From contig JBAJFE010000023.1 of NCBI GenBank assembly GCA_037903355.1, positions 2,170,001 through 2,234,000 of the forward strand: 64,000 bases of DNA. The letters are read 5' to 3'. Below, piece by piece: positions 11,305 to 32,555 of this stretch; position 1 is the stretch's first letter, and each line of letters starts with the position of its first letter. This DNA is from Trichuris trichiura (lineage: Eukaryota; Nematoda; Enoplea; Trichinellida; Trichuridae). The position numbers and the translations under genes were made by a program. The notes under the pieces are model-generated. The model made no database searches, was not told the origin of the DNA, and was given only the letters and a program-made list of their open reading frames with translations.

Positions 11305-11858
11305 TCACAGCTTTTGCGTCATTTTGAATCGGGCGTCTAAAATTATAGGTTTTGCTCAAGTAAGCAAAAGATGCTGTAGCCACACTTACGCAACTCTTTG
11401 ACGTAATTGTCTAAAGTGTAAGCTGCCTGTTCTAAGCGAACGGAAATTTCGTTTAGTTCTTTTATGCATTCAATGTAAGGCTTCAAACCGTCCTCTAAAT
11501 TTGAGAGTTTTGTTATCACTAATTTCCGCATTGTTTTGAACCAACCAAGGCTGTTCAACGTCTCCAACGTGATGTTCACACCGGCTACAGTTTCCCGCAT
11601 TTGAATGTAGCGGTTGGCAGTTGCCAGATTCATCCTTTGAAGCAAAGTGTAATCGGCAGTTGCAGCTAAAGCAACGCAAACTTTATCCTGCTTTAACCAA
11701 TGAAAGTACTTCTTACCATCGAACTGTTCTTTCAAGTAATCGGTTGATTTACTTACAAGATTTTCAGCAAGTGCACTTAGTCTTTCCTTTCCTTCCGTTC
11801 CTGCAGGGTTCGAAACGCTGCCGCCCTGTTCACCTTCTGAGCTTTGCTGAGATTGCAT
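11305..11858 (-). CDS. BLOC1S2: BLOC-1/BORC complex subunit 2
   Basis: Four exons, 11858-11717, 11665-11546, 11494-11390 and 11336-11305, give 132 residues (human 142). The protein is a coiled-coil subunit shared by BLOC-1 and BORC, which act in lysosome-related organelle biogenesis and lysosome positioning. Family matches run in order: LVSKSTDYLKEQFD, ADYTLLQRMN, YIQMRETVAGVNITLETLN, DGLKPYIECI, VRLEQAAYTLDNYVKEL, then a last exon HARFKMTQKL like the vertebrate tail. The introns are 51, 51 and 53 bp. The two 51-bp introns contain no stop in the coding frame, so the unspliced frame stays open for 171 codons and would mislead a naive translation. Removing them restores the family length exactly around TLETLNSLEDGLKPY. 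The gene converges with MRPL46 (102 bp between stops). Confidence 0.88.
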
Positions 11859-13065
11859 GCTTTAGCGTTTAAAAATTCTCTGCGGCACCTCCCGCTGCAG
11901 CACAACTTATCTGTAGTACTGTAATTAAAATGTACTTGATTTTTAATAACGCGATTGCTTTTTCGCTTCAAAGTTCACCTGGCATAAATGAGCCATCTGA
12001 AGATAAATAGAACCAGGCGTACAAGAGACTGATTTTATTTTCAACAAAGTAAGAGTTCTTCAGCACATTTCAAAAGGTTTGCCGCTGCTCAAGCGGAGGC
12101 GCTAAAACGTACTCATTTCCATGTGCAGTTTTATTGCGATAGCAACTTAGGAATGTGATTGCGCTGTGGCTTAATTGGGTTGCTAGTGCCAAGGGCTTTG
12201 CGAATACATGTGTGGAAAATTTCAAAATAAATTAAATCAATGATAAACGACGTGTACCTGAACATCACTTTTGCAAACTTACCTTATTATCATTTCCTTG
12301 AGTACAGTAAGGTGGTATGGGCTTTAACCTTTCTGGCGGAAATAACGCTCATACATCGATTAAACACTTGTAAAAAATCGTTGTTTTGGCGTAAGAGGGA
12401 TGATTTCAAAAGAAAAGGAGCTTAGGCTTAGATAAGGACAGAGCAGGTTAGCCCTCATGGTCGCCAGTAAAAGCAGAACAGAGCAGTCATATGCTTAACG
12501 GAAAGGAAGCTTACATTTTTCAAACGTTACGCGAGAAAAACGAATAACCGCTGTTCTTTGCCTTACAGCATGTTTACGTGCAAGCAAACATGATTATTGT
12601 CAGGATCTGTGTTGCGCGCGAGCAACTGATGGAGGAGACGCCTCATAGTTCTATAGAAATCGGAATGCATTATTCTTTTTAATAAATAAATTTTTCGTTA
12701 GTTTTATTATACATTTTAATATAATGTTAATACCTTTAAAGCAATTTGCGTTTGCCCATTACGTGATGGCACATGTAAGCTAGGCATCGGGATGAGTCAG
12801 ACGACTTAGTTTCAATGCGTAGTCAATCTGACAGTATTGACTAGTTCCCTTTTTTGCAGTTAGTGTCTTGTTCTTCTGTCCTTTTTCTACTTGAAAATCA
12901 GCCTTAGACATTTATTCAGATAAGCATTGTTCGCAGTATCACTTTTTACGCTTTAAAATGTTTGAAAGTATCCAAAGATTGTTGGTCCATACTGTAATTA
13001 ACAGTCATGAACTTGCGTACGAAGTACAGTAATTCGTTTTTGTTTTGTTCTTTACTGGATTGCGA
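11859..13065. other. Intergenic between BLOC1S2 and PRPF18, with one repeat fragment
   Basis: No gene seen. The start codons of BLOC1S2 (-) and PRPF18 (+) face away from each other, so promoters for both probably lie here. A fragment of the dispersed palindromic repeat lies at about 12425-12525. Confidence 0.5.
12425..12525. repeat. Dispersed palindromic repeat, right-end fragment
   Basis: It contains TTAGGCTTAG, then a variant of the GAACAGGATGGCTGGC core and CATATGCTTAACGGAAAGGAAG. These are shared in the same order with the copy near 50,200-50,330. See the copies at 42,382, 49,855, 50,155, 52,430 and 62,405. Confidence 0.5.
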
Positions 13066-14627
13066 ATGGATCTTCTGAAAGCTGAGATCGCGAAGAAACG
13101 TCAAGCATTGGAGACTTTGGAAGTGCTGGTTAGTTTTGTTTGTTGCTATTACTGAATTGCTTCTGCTGCATCGATATAACGCTGTCTCTGTTTGCTAGGA
13201 ACCAGGCAAAACGTTCTTCCGTCGCAGCAAGTTGACTGCAAAAGAGTTGGAATTGCACAAAAAAAAGCAACGGACGGGTAATACTGCTGATGTACATGAA
13301 TCGGCCGATAAAGTCAGTTCTTTTTTGCTTGATGTTTCGGGCTTATTTTTGGGCCCTCCTTAGGTTGAAGTCGATGAGAAGGAGCCAGTTGAGGAACGCA
13401 ATGAAGTCGGTGAACCAGAAAATGGTTCAAGCTGCGTTCAGCTGAGTGCGAATCAAATGAGGGAAGTGATGCGACGGCTTCGCGAACGTAAGGCACCGGT
13501 GCGGCTTTTTGGCGAAACGGATGCAGACGTTTTCAAAAGATTGCTTCGATTGGAAAGCGAAGCTGCAGATATGGAGCAGGTGGGCATTTCAAATAAATGG
13601 AAGTTGTATAAAAACGTCCAATTAACTTCAGGGATTTAAAAATGAGTTTAAAGTTGCCCTGGACAAAGTGGACCAAGACTATTTGAACGAAGCTATTGAG
13701 GGAATGCGCAAGGAAGGCACTCACGACGTGCACGTAGAAGACTGTTCCGCATCTTATGTTGAAATAGCGGTAAGCTTTGCGCGCGCAATTATCCTTTGAT
13801 AAAAACAAAACGTTTTTTCTCTTTTATTCTTGCCGAGTTTAGACATTTATGAAAGATAGGAAAAGTGAGTTAGAAGCGGGAAGTTGTTAGACGACTGTCA
13901 CTTCATTGTTATTTCCCCGTAAGTTCTTGTGTTTCAGGAAATGGCGACAAAGCTTGAAAAAGGCGATTATGATAATGGATGCGAGTTTGTGCTCTCTCTT
14001 TTCAGTGTACGTTCTTCTATTTGTCTTTTTTGACACTTTTTGTTCTTTCAGAGCTTATCTTTTCAGTTTCTGTTGCGGATGTGGGCATTGGAATTAAACG
14101 ACCGTTCCGAAGAAGTGAAAAGAAGCGCGAAGGGTCGAAGGGCATCGGCCATACATAAGCAAACGAGGGAATACGTTGAACCTCTGTTTAATCAGCTGAA
14201 ATCTAAGGTACAATATCGAACAGGGCTCTTTTCTTCGCTTTCCTACTTGCAGTCTTACTAGTGCATCAGCGGTGATATTCTCGAGCATCTCGTAAACATC
14301 GCTTCGTGTCTTCTTCAAAAGGACTACATCCAAGCAAATAATCATTACATGCAGATGGCCATTGGAAATGCACCTTGGCCAGTTGGTGTAACCGCTTCCG
14401 GTATTCATAAGCGGCCCGGCAGCGAGAAGTTGTACGTCCGTAACGTTGCACATGTTCTGAATGACGAAGTTCAACGAAAGTACATTCAGGTTGGAGGAGT
14501 AAGTATACAATTTCCCAAGTTGAAATCTTTGTTCGAACAGGCTCTGAAACGATTGATGAGTCGATGCCAGTCGTTGTATCCGACAGATCCAAGCAAGTCA
14601 GTGGAATATGTCGCTTCAGTCAACTAA
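13066..14627 (+). CDS. PRPF18: Pre-mRNA splicing factor 18
   Basis: Eight exons, 13066-13128, 13199-13312, 13364-13579, 13632-13769, 13938-14006, 14067-14207, 14262-14489 and 14541-14627, all in phase 0, give 351 residues (human 342). PRPF18 is a U5-associated second-step spliceosome factor. [13 protein letters not shown] matches the N-terminus and [20 protein letters not shown] is the PRP4-like (SFM) motif. [39 protein letters not shown] and [20 protein letters not shown] cover the Prp18 domain, including its conserved loop. [20 protein letters not shown] leads to the C-terminus. Exon 6 could begin 15 bp upstream at 14052 (adding SLSFQ), but the later acceptor restores the family length. The last intron (51 bp) has no stop in frame. 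Confidence 0.94.
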
Positions 14628-15178
14628 GCGGTTTGTTTCATCATTGCTCTGCCCAAACGCACAGCTTCTTTCTTTTCTGGCAAATTGTAACTTCTGTACG
14701 TTATCTGTGTTGTCGATCGTCAAACCAGAATGGTGAATATAGCGCAGCTTGTCGCTGTTTTTTTCTAAGTAGCGCAAGGTAAGGAAAGTTGCTTTTCTTG
14801 ACGAAAGTAAGCTAAGCTAAAACGAATCGCTCTTGTAACGAATTCTTTTCATTAAATTTTCAAGTTTTCCCGGCATAGGCGCAGTAATCACGTGGCATTT
14901 ATATAAACGATTCAAAGTTCGTATCACTACAGTATGATTTTTAAGTGTAGGCAGGTAAGGTAATAGAGAATTGCGCTATAGAGTTTGTTGCGTGAACGGA
15001 AAGTTGGTTAGGTTATTCCTAGCGAAGGAATAGGGAGGGATTATTTTAGTTTAAAACGATTTTTTCTCGTTTTCAAAATAAACTTATCTACAGCTCCGGC
15101 TGATTTGTTGTAAATTTTAAACGACCTACGCGTGGCAATTTAATTTGTTCCATCGGGGCTAGATCGGTTTGTTGACGA

Positions 15179-15874
15179 ATGATGTTCGGTTGTCTTGTTT
15201 TCGCGGTAATTTTAGTTAGTTGTTTTTCAAGCTTGTTTGCCGCTTTGGAATGTTCATTTAGAAATTTTAATTTTACCATTGCAACTAAGACTATTTTGCG
15301 CAGCGGTTGGCCTGTCAACATTGTTTGCATCCATGACGAGCATATGGTTCAGCCTAAAGATTTTTGCTGGTGGTGGAAAACGGCCAGCGGTGAGGAAATC
15401 TTCTTGAACAACATCACCGATACTGCCTTATGGATCAACGATGACGTGCTGACGTTGGCTGCGCCAGGGAGCTATATGACAAATGGTACAATATTTTGCG
15501 CCGATTCGGAGGGCATACTAATTTTTGCACACGAAATCGAAGTTGTAGAATGCAACGATAATACCGCTGCTGCTGTTAGCCTGCACAGGTCGGCTTGCAG
15601 CCAAAAGGGACAGTGCAGTTTGCTTCATACGGAGGGTATAGCGCCTCTTGTTAATTGCCAGTGTGATTCCATGTACGGCGAATTTTGTCATGTTGATCTT
15701 CAAACCGTCGATTTTTACTTAATTTGCTACATGGGTATAGTTTTATTTTTTGCTTTTGTTTTTGCGTTATATTGTCTTCGTATTTACGGTATGAAGAGAA
15801 AAACTATAGGTCTGCGAGGCCGAAAAGGCAGAAGGATACGTCGCCACGTGCCATATCCGTTGACTTCTTCTTAA
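15179..15874 (+). CDS. Intronless membrane protein with Ig-like and EGF-like modules
   Basis: An uninterrupted 231-residue frame beginning with two ATGs. Residues 1-22 are a signal peptide. Residues about 40-118 look like a small Ig-type domain: C50, CWWW at 63-66, then GSYMTNGTIFC with C107. Residues 125-170 hold six cysteines with EGF-like order, C125, C140, C146, C160, C162 and C170. From the second cysteine the spacing is x5, x13, x1, x7, nearly that of the neuregulin EGF domain. A hydrophobic segment at about 178-200 spans the membrane, followed by a strongly basic tail (MKRKTIGLRGRKGRRIRR). Ig-EGF-TM order resembles neuregulin-type EGFR ligands, but the long first EGF loop and short tail differ and I cannot name an orthologue. 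N-glycosylation sequons are present (NFT, NIT, NGT). Lack of introns is notable beside intron-rich neighbours. Confidence 0.75.
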   Translation: MMFGCLVFAVILVSCFSSLFAALECSFRNFNFTIATKTILRSGWPVNIVCIHDEHMVQPKDFCWWWKTASGEEIFLNNITDTALWINDDVLTLAAPGSYMTNGTIFCADSEGILIFAHEIEVVECNDNTAAAVSLHRSACSQKGQCSLLHTEGIAPLVNCQCDSMYGEFCHVDLQTVDFYLICYMGIVLFFAFVFALYCLRIYGMKRKTIGLRGRKGRRIRRHVPYPLTSS

Positions 15875-18800
15875 CACGCACACGTATATTTCATTTTAAT
15901 GATAAAGATAACGAATAATTGTTTATCACCTTACAAACTGTAATTGTCGCAATTATTAGACGTATTTTGTTATGCTCATTTTAAGATTAATGGACGGTAG
16001 AGTCTAGTAAAACTTTTTATAAAACGCCAATTTAGTGTTCGCCCATAGGCTTTTATTTCGTAATGGTAGGCGAGGTAGCTAAGGTTTATTAGCATACGAA
16101 AATAGTTAAGCAGTAAAGTAATTATTTCGACAAGTTTAGCAGTCTTTTAGAGGGCCATTCGTAACGTGCCGTTTTCTAAGACGATAACGAAGCTCACGTG
16201 TGGTAAATTCAACTGGTGAGGGTATGCAGGTTTGCTCATGATAAAGATGGGCACATAAAAAGGATTGAAAATAGGCATGTTGCTAGAGGTAATCGAAACA
16301 CAGAATGTTTGTTTCTCAAAAGGAGGAAGTCAACACTTTCCCGCTAATAAATTCCATCCTGTTTGTCCTTCACGTTTTCTTTGCCGTTCTGCATATTTTT
16401 CCTTCGCAGTTGTAGGCAGTGCGCTACGAACTTTCATTAATGCCCGTCGCGTGCTAAGTAGGGTGTAACGGTGATGCTTCTTGAATTGTTTGCTTTTTGC
16501 TTAGCACTGTTTGCATTCGCCGTTCACCCCCATGCTGTCAACGTTTGCATGGACGTTTTTTCTTTGAAATATCAACTCGCGAACGGCCATTTAAGGAAAA
16601 TGGGTTCATTTCTAGCGTGCACGGTCTCGTTTTACAATCGTTAGGCTTATTTTCATTACCTCAGAAAGTGTTGACTCAAATTAATCACTAAACAGCTATG
16701 AGAAATTGATTTCACTAGGTCATTGTTGCACAGTTGGGGTTGCCAGTTGAATGCCATTGGGAGAACTTACTCTAAATGAGTCTAAAGTCATTGTCCAAAC
16801 TATTACTAATGTTGTGTTTTAAAATATTTTTAACGTGAAAGTGTGTGCATTCCATAGAGCAGACTTAAGTAAGGGTGAGTTAGTCAAAGTTAGTACTGTT
16901 TAACGCTTGATTCATTGCTTTTCTGTGCAACCTTGAATGCCTACTTTGTATTTCCGTTGTAGGCGTCAAGGTCAACAATAAAAGCAACGCAGAAATAATA
17001 TGGGGCTATATGCGCATGATTAAAACAGTTTGTCACTTCGTGATCTTTCCTGCTCAAGTAATCAAAATGGTGATTGTCTAACGGAGGTACATTAAGGCAC
17101 TACGTGTTGTCGCTATCCCAGAGTAATTAATCTGTTAAGCGTGCGTCATTGTTTTTGATTTGGCACCTACAAAAGAGCCTATGAACAATGGTGACTGATC
17201 GGCCGTCGATTTTCTCATGAAGCCAGTCTCGCGCCTGAACATTCCAGCTTCCGTAAGCTGTTCGAGCAAATTGCACTTTCGAAGTCTACCTTAAGCTTTG
17301 GGGCGCTATATGCAAGTGTAGCTTTAAATATATTGCCTTGAAGTTGACTTACCCAAAAGTGCATCCAGTTGATTGAAGAAATTTTTACGATAGACAGGGT
17401 AACGGTCATTGGCAGATCACCATTTCTAACAGACTCCCGACGGACCGTCGTTGTAGTCGGTTGCCAGACATTGTGTTCAGGGTTTTCTCGAGGAAAGGTC
17501 CAAGCGGTGCTCCTCTTTCTCTCTCTCTTTCAATTTGACGGATGGAGCAATTTAAAACTTTGGACATTTGAGCGCCGGTACAACGTTTGAAACGCCATTC
17601 TCTGGAGGGTGCCAATCTTTTCTGCCATCATTTGAAAATCCATAACCTCTCGTGGGGTTTTCATTGCATCCATTCGCTTTGGATTTCAATAACAACGACG
17701 TTCGGTAAAATGGATGACCACGCTGAAGTTGAAGGCAGAACACTCGTTTGCCGTTCCGCTAAGAGAGGAAGAACAGCCGCATGAGAAGTTGGCTGACGAG
17801 TTGCCGCAACCGAACCAACAGCCTGCTCGCGAAAGGCCAAAACAACTGACAACGTTTAAAGCATCAACGATGGCTGCCATTCGATGTGTGACGACGTTCC
17901 GCTTTTCTCGCTTGACAGAGCAACGCTTGGTCGACGACTCCCATTTTGCTACCCGGTAGTCGCTGGCCTGAACTGCTCAAAGATAAGCCGTGTCATCTGT
18001 GACGTCATCATTTTTTAAATTACTTTAAAATGTTGGTGTTTTGGAATGGCTGGATTATCGTTTAAAACTGCTCAACGTGAATCCATAATTGAACGGAAAA
18101 ACTTCAACGTACAAAATGTGCAAATCAAAATAACGCTCCGTTCCCGAATCTTACTTGTTTTCACTATTATTAAGAACAACAATCTAGCGTCTATGGACTT
18201 TGCTGAGCTTGGCGGACAACTATCAACGAAAGCGCGAGTAGCGGTGAAATTCTATCACAACTTGTTACATACCGGATACAATGCTGAACCAACAGACGAA
18301 GCAACTTGACCAGATTGTAAGCAGAGATGTACAATACTGCTGAACGAGGTTGTAAAGCATTGAATACTGCGCCTAATGAGATAGATGTCTCTTTGTGACG
18401 TCATCGCCTTAAAAAGCCCACCTTATTTCGAAGGAACAAAAAGTTGGTGAAGTTTAACAGAATCAAACAAATGTCCCGTGCGCAACCACACCCACTTTAG
18501 CATTCTGAAAGTTTAGCGGTTGTCGGTTCTTCTTTTTATCTTTTAAGGTTGTAATGAAACGACCAACCGACCGCGCCAACCAGGAGCCGTCCATTCCCAA
18601 CGGGAATGCTCAAGTCGGAGTGATTCGTCACGAATGTCTCTTTGACCGCATTTCCGTCTGTCAGCGTTGGCACACGCCCGACTATGCGAAATATTCGGTT
18701 GCCTGGTCGGTGTCCGAACCGGTTGAAAAGGATGTATGGGGGACGGACGGAAGTGTGCGCGCAATCTTCCCCCCATTTGGACGCGCGTTCCTTATCAGCG

Positions 18801-20392
18801 AAAAAAGTAGGAAGTGTGCATTGGAGGATTCTTTGGGCGGGGTGAATGACGTAAAAACATTTTACATCGAACGCGCGCGGATGGAATTTCTTCCTTTCGA
18901 TTTGAATAGAAATTTGATCCTCATTCCTGAGCGTATAAGTTGAACGATTCCGAGTTCAGTCGTAGCTGAGCCGTCGCGCGCGCGCGCGCGGATTAGCATG
19001 AAGAATACAACTTGCTTGCTCGATCCGCTGCCTGGGCGCTCACTCTTTGAACTATGGGTGTCTCGCAATTATTAATGACTTCAAAAACCAGATTTTAACG
19101 AACTAAATGTTTCTACGGGAATTCAGGCCAACGTAACGCACCGTTGGCTGTCAAAAGTCTCACTCGCATTGATCTTAGGACGAAGAAGTCCGACCTTTTA
19201 GACTTCTCTTTTTCCTCACCCAACATTATCATTATGGATTGAAATCTCATTAGACTAAACGCGTATAGGTCTGCTGAACAATCGGCCTTTTGTGAGCGCA
19301 ACTTTTAAAGCATTTTTCTCATTAGCTCTCCACTTGGGATTAAAAGCTACTCTTTCGCCAATCTCGTGTTGTCAGCAAAGAGCGAGAAAAAACTCAACTC
19401 GCAACTTGCTGTCCATAAGAGGCTTTGAGCAGGCAGATAAACAATTCTACTTGTTCAGTGGCCAAGTTTACAGCTTTTGACCTGCCGGCAAGTTCAACCA
19501 GCGAGTCGTCCGTCCGTCGTCAAGCAGCTCACTCAGAATTAACAAAAGTGTTAAGTTTCCTTTTTCAATGGAACGATGGCTACCCGTTGACTTCTGGGTC
19601 GTCCGTAGGCCAACTGAACGGTAACGTCAATGGTCAAAAGCGGCTTTAGGCGGGCGCGGCCTTGTTTACATTTGCTGCCGCCGTTTTCCGAATGGAAAGA
19701 GAAGAACAGCACGCCGTGGCGTCGAGTTTTGCAAAAAGACAAATGACCCCGTTTGCTTCAGCTCGCGCGCTTGTAAACTTTCGCTGCGCCGTTTACGTCG
19801 ACCGATCGAGCAGCGCGACCACGACAACGACTTGTATAACCAAAAGCTGACTTCATTCCTTCATTGAATGCGCGAAATCATTTGCCCGGAAAGCAAGTGA
19901 CACGAAACTAAGGCGAACGATGAATGGAGCAAATTCAGTGAATGAAAAAGGAGCGCGTCATGCGTCGCGGCACGGAAAGCGACCAGTGAGCGTGCGCGAA
20001 CACGAACGGTAGGGTGCTTTCCATAGGCGGCACTTTGCCTATCTATTAACGGACAATAGTGAATGGAAGCTGATCATTACCAGTATACTAGAATTGGCAC
20101 CTTTTATGACCGGCCACAACCAAGCCTAGAGGGCAGGGAGCTACTCACAAATAGGTGTCGCCTCAATCGTTTCATCGTAGTGTGCGGGCTTCGCTTAAGC
20201 ATTCATTCACGAAAGTGCGTATCTCGCGGTCAGCTGGCCGTTCTTACCGGTTATCAGTTGGTCGGTGCAATAAGAGCCGCTTTTCCCTCAACGAAGACGG
20301 TTGGCGCGAGCGCCTGACATTGGCTGCCGATTCCCGGGCTCGTTAGCTGCCATCTCAGCAACTGCAGACGGCAGCCGCACGCCGCAGTGAAC
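15875..20392. promoter_or_regulatory. Upstream region of the DUSP gene, CpG-rich from about 17 kb
   Basis: No gene that I can support. From about 17.2 kb the sequence becomes GC- and CpG-rich, with a CG dinucleotide run (gcgcgcgcgcgcgc near 18,977). Many overlapping open frames occur on both strands, including one of 129 codons at 18,554-18,943. None shows a family signature. The composition, leading directly into the DUSP start codon at 20,393, suggests a large promoter or 5'-leader domain. Confidence 0.4.
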
Positions 20393-29540
<9,148 letters not shown>

Positions 29541-31372
29541 AAGAGCCCTGTTTATGTTGGAACTGTAAAAAAGACGAAGGCTGCTGTGTCCGAACGCTTT
29601 CATTCAAAAGAACAGATACCGCGGCACATGGAATGGGTGAAAAAAACCAATGAGTGAAGGAGACGTTTCTTTCCATTGAAAATTTCTTGTTAAGACAACT
29701 GCCTAAGCCATTTCATGAGGCTGCTGCTATTGTTGCTAAAGCTTGACTAGTGCTGGGCGGATTATTTGTTATACGGTTGACTTAGCGACAGCCGACCCAA
29801 TTGATAGGTCACATTGCTCGCTTAAGTTTAAACGGACATCTGCTTTCAGGCAAGGGTCGATGCAAGTGTGCTTTGCTTTGAAGCGTTGCAGCTGGTAGAA
29901 TCGATTGGTTCGCTGGCTCCGCTCAAAATTAAAAGCGCCTTACATTTTTTCCCTTTAATGCCTAATCGGATCTTTTTATTTTTCATCACCGCTTCGTACG
30001 GTATCTTTGTTGCCGTGCTTGGCCGACATTAAAGCCATGTGACATTAACTGGTCTGTTGTTGCTTAAATGGTTTTTATCCGGCGGTTGTCTTTCCGTCGT
30101 TATTTTCGATGAAAGCGGCTGACGTTCTTTTTAACTGTATGCAACTATTCAAATTACTCTGTAAGTTCGTTTACAGAAGCACCAAGTTGACGTGACGTGT
30201 CACAGCGACATGCTTCAACGCATCGACAGGGAAATTGTCTGCATATTATGCAGATTGAGATGGAAAATTGATTTTGGCCTGCTAAGGCACATCGTAAATA
30301 TAAAATGGTAGGTAGCTTTCTTTGTACATTTTTTTAAGTTGAGAATTTTTCAATCAGTCCGCTCTTGATTTCGTTAATTGTTTCTGCGCTCCAGAAGGGA
30401 AAGTTACCTGATTCTGCGTGAATTTAAATTTCGTTCATAAGATATTGAACTATAGATTATCTCTGCTTTAGTAGTTTTTATCTTTCTCGACGCACCCTTC
30501 TTGAGTTCTTCGCATAGAAAAAACGTACTCGCCATTTTTTTGAACAGCTGTACTATCAGTCGTTAAAGCACATAAGCAAAATCTAATTGATGGCATTGCG
30601 CATTTGGTGTGACTAAGATTTCTTAGTCGCTTACACGTACACCGCTGGCGTTATACTACGATCGGCGGTAAAAATCAAACTGAGTTTAGTGGAAAAAAAT
30701 TATGCAGTGTCAAACCAATCAATAATTTGGCATTTATTAATCCATTAACGTCTCATCGAGGTCGATTGGCAAAGGTGGAGTGGTCCGAGTGAGTACAAAT
30801 ATCTCTATTATTCAGCTTGAAACGTGTTGAAGTGGCACTGAAATAAACAAATTTTACCAATGTAGAAGAACAGCTCGTTAGTTTTTAAGGGAGCGTTAAC
30901 GTAGCAATGTTATGCTAAAGCTTACTAGTTTACTTCATTAACTTTATCTTCAATGGACAGCGTCACTTTAGCAGCTCAGAGTGAAGACCGTTGCTAATGA
31001 ATTACCCATTGTAAACGCAGAATTTTTATAATAATCATTCAAACGATGAACACGATGCGTTCATTCGTTCTTGTGTTAACTCGACCGGTGGTTGAACCGT
31101 CAGAATGCATCAGATGGTCAACGTTCAATGTACGACCGACTGTCGTTGAAAGTTAACATTTGGTTTCTTATTGTTAATTTTGTAATTCTTCCTATTCCAT
31201 TAGGCGACAGCGCCGCGTGGCTGTTAGAGGCACTGTCGGTTGAACTAGCATTAGCTCTGAAATGGTGTTTTCGAAGCACATCCTAATTAGCTGTTTTCAA
31301 CTTCCTGTGCTTTTAAAATAAACATTTGGATGTATATGCTACTTGGGCAATAACTACTGAGAGTAACTTATG
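29541..31372. other. 3' flank of DUSP gene, no gene seen
   Basis: AT-rich, with short open frames only. It probably holds the DUSP 3' UTR at its left end and the 3' UTR of the minus-strand cystatin-like gene at its right end. Confidence 0.4.
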
Positions 31373-32117
31373 CTACCGAATGAATTGTTTCTGCTTTTCC
31401 TTACCGATTGTTACATTGTGTGCTTGTGCAGTAGCATGCGGTTTGTAGATTACTATCAAAGGCGTGGTCATAACCACCCTAACCGGTTTTCCGTTGTTTT
31501 GCTTAACGGTGATGTTGGCGTGAACGATCTTAGGATCCTTTTTGTGAGGACAACGAGAATCCGTCTTCGGTGTATGTATTCTCTGAAAGAATTATCTTGT
31601 CGGGGGCAGGTCTACAAATCCGTCTTAAAATGATTCCTAAGTCAGTATCACGATTGGCATTAAAAGCTTATGGTGTTTAAAAATTGGTGAAGCGGAGTGT
31701 ACACGAAGTACCCCACATTGAGCGTTTACGTTGTTAGGGATTGGTTAGACGACGGTTGAATGCCTACTACGCTTTGCTTGCTGAGTAGACAATTGAAATT
31801 GAGCTTACCGGCTTTAAGCATTCCGTTTCTGCAACCGTAATATCAAAAATGGCTTTTGTCTTGCATGATCTTTTGATCGTTGCCAGTTTTTCAATTTTGT
31901 AAAGTTTGAAGTAATTTCCTCTGGTGAATTTTGAATCTTCGTTGACAGCATCTACTAGTACTTTGGCCCAGTCCTTTTCCAGGTCACTATTGTTTTCCAA
32001 TATTACTGATCTTTCGCACGACCAAAATGGCAGTCCAGTGCATATTAGCAGGTTAATGGCACTGAGAGTGAGCACTATTGAAATCATCATATCAATCCTG
32101 TAGCCAATCCTGACCAT
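31373..32117 (-). CDS. Secreted cystatin-like protein lacking the QxVxG loop
   Basis: Two exons, 32117-31809 and 31582-31373, joined in phase 0 across a 226-bp intron (CCG|GTAAGC ... CTTTCAG|AGA), give 172 residues. A signal peptide (MMISIVLTLSAINLLICTG) follows the first ATG. The domain follows type-2 cystatin order: a helix (WAKVLVDAVNEDSKF), strand 2 (YFKLYKIEKLATIKRS), strand 3 (KAIFDITVAETEC), then TDSRCPHKKD in place of the cystatin loop NCPFHDQ. It ends in strand-like IVHANITVKQ. At the QxVxG inhibitory loop the sequence reads SCKTK, so papain-type inhibition is not expected by the usual mode. The last cysteine pair of type-2 cystatins also appears absent. Family membership is inferred from pattern, not a search. 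It lies upstream of two cathepsin C genes on the same strand. The C-terminal end is uncertain, since a GTAATC within exon 2 could be a donor. Confidence 0.55.
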
Positions 32118-32555
32118 TGTTGCGAAAGCAGAATTAACTGACTTCAAAGAGTTCAGTTTGACGAATTTAAAAATTCATTAATATATAAAAGAAGTAAAGC
32201 AAATTGTTTGATCAGTCTTGGCAATTATTGACCCTTTAGTTGGCGTTGTTGATCCATCCCTTACGTATGCATCTGCTGGGATCATAACGTTAGTTCAGGA
32301 TTGTTGAAAACGCGTCTAGCGTACTTAGCATTTTCTACTTTCACTTCTGCTTACGGTATGAACTACTGTTTGCATCTTTTGCTACCTTTTCCAGTTGGTT
32401 AAGCGACGCGTTTAAAAATAACATTTTCAACTAGTTTACGTAAAGCTGGCGCAAGAAATGTATTACAACTAGTAATAAATGCAAATGCAGCTTGCATGAG
32501 TTACGTAAAAACCTAATTGCTTAGTTCAGTGTTTCTCAAAATTATAAAATTTAAG

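Noticed and set aside
13839..13880. Possible extra PRPF18 exon (acceptor TTTAG near 13843, donor GTGAGT)
   Set aside because: Its length breaks phase. Direct joining of 13769 to 13938 restores the family sequence [16 protein letters not shown].
18554..18943. 129-codon open frame upstream of the DUSP gene
   Set aside because: No family signature. The CpG-rich composition explains the lack of stops.
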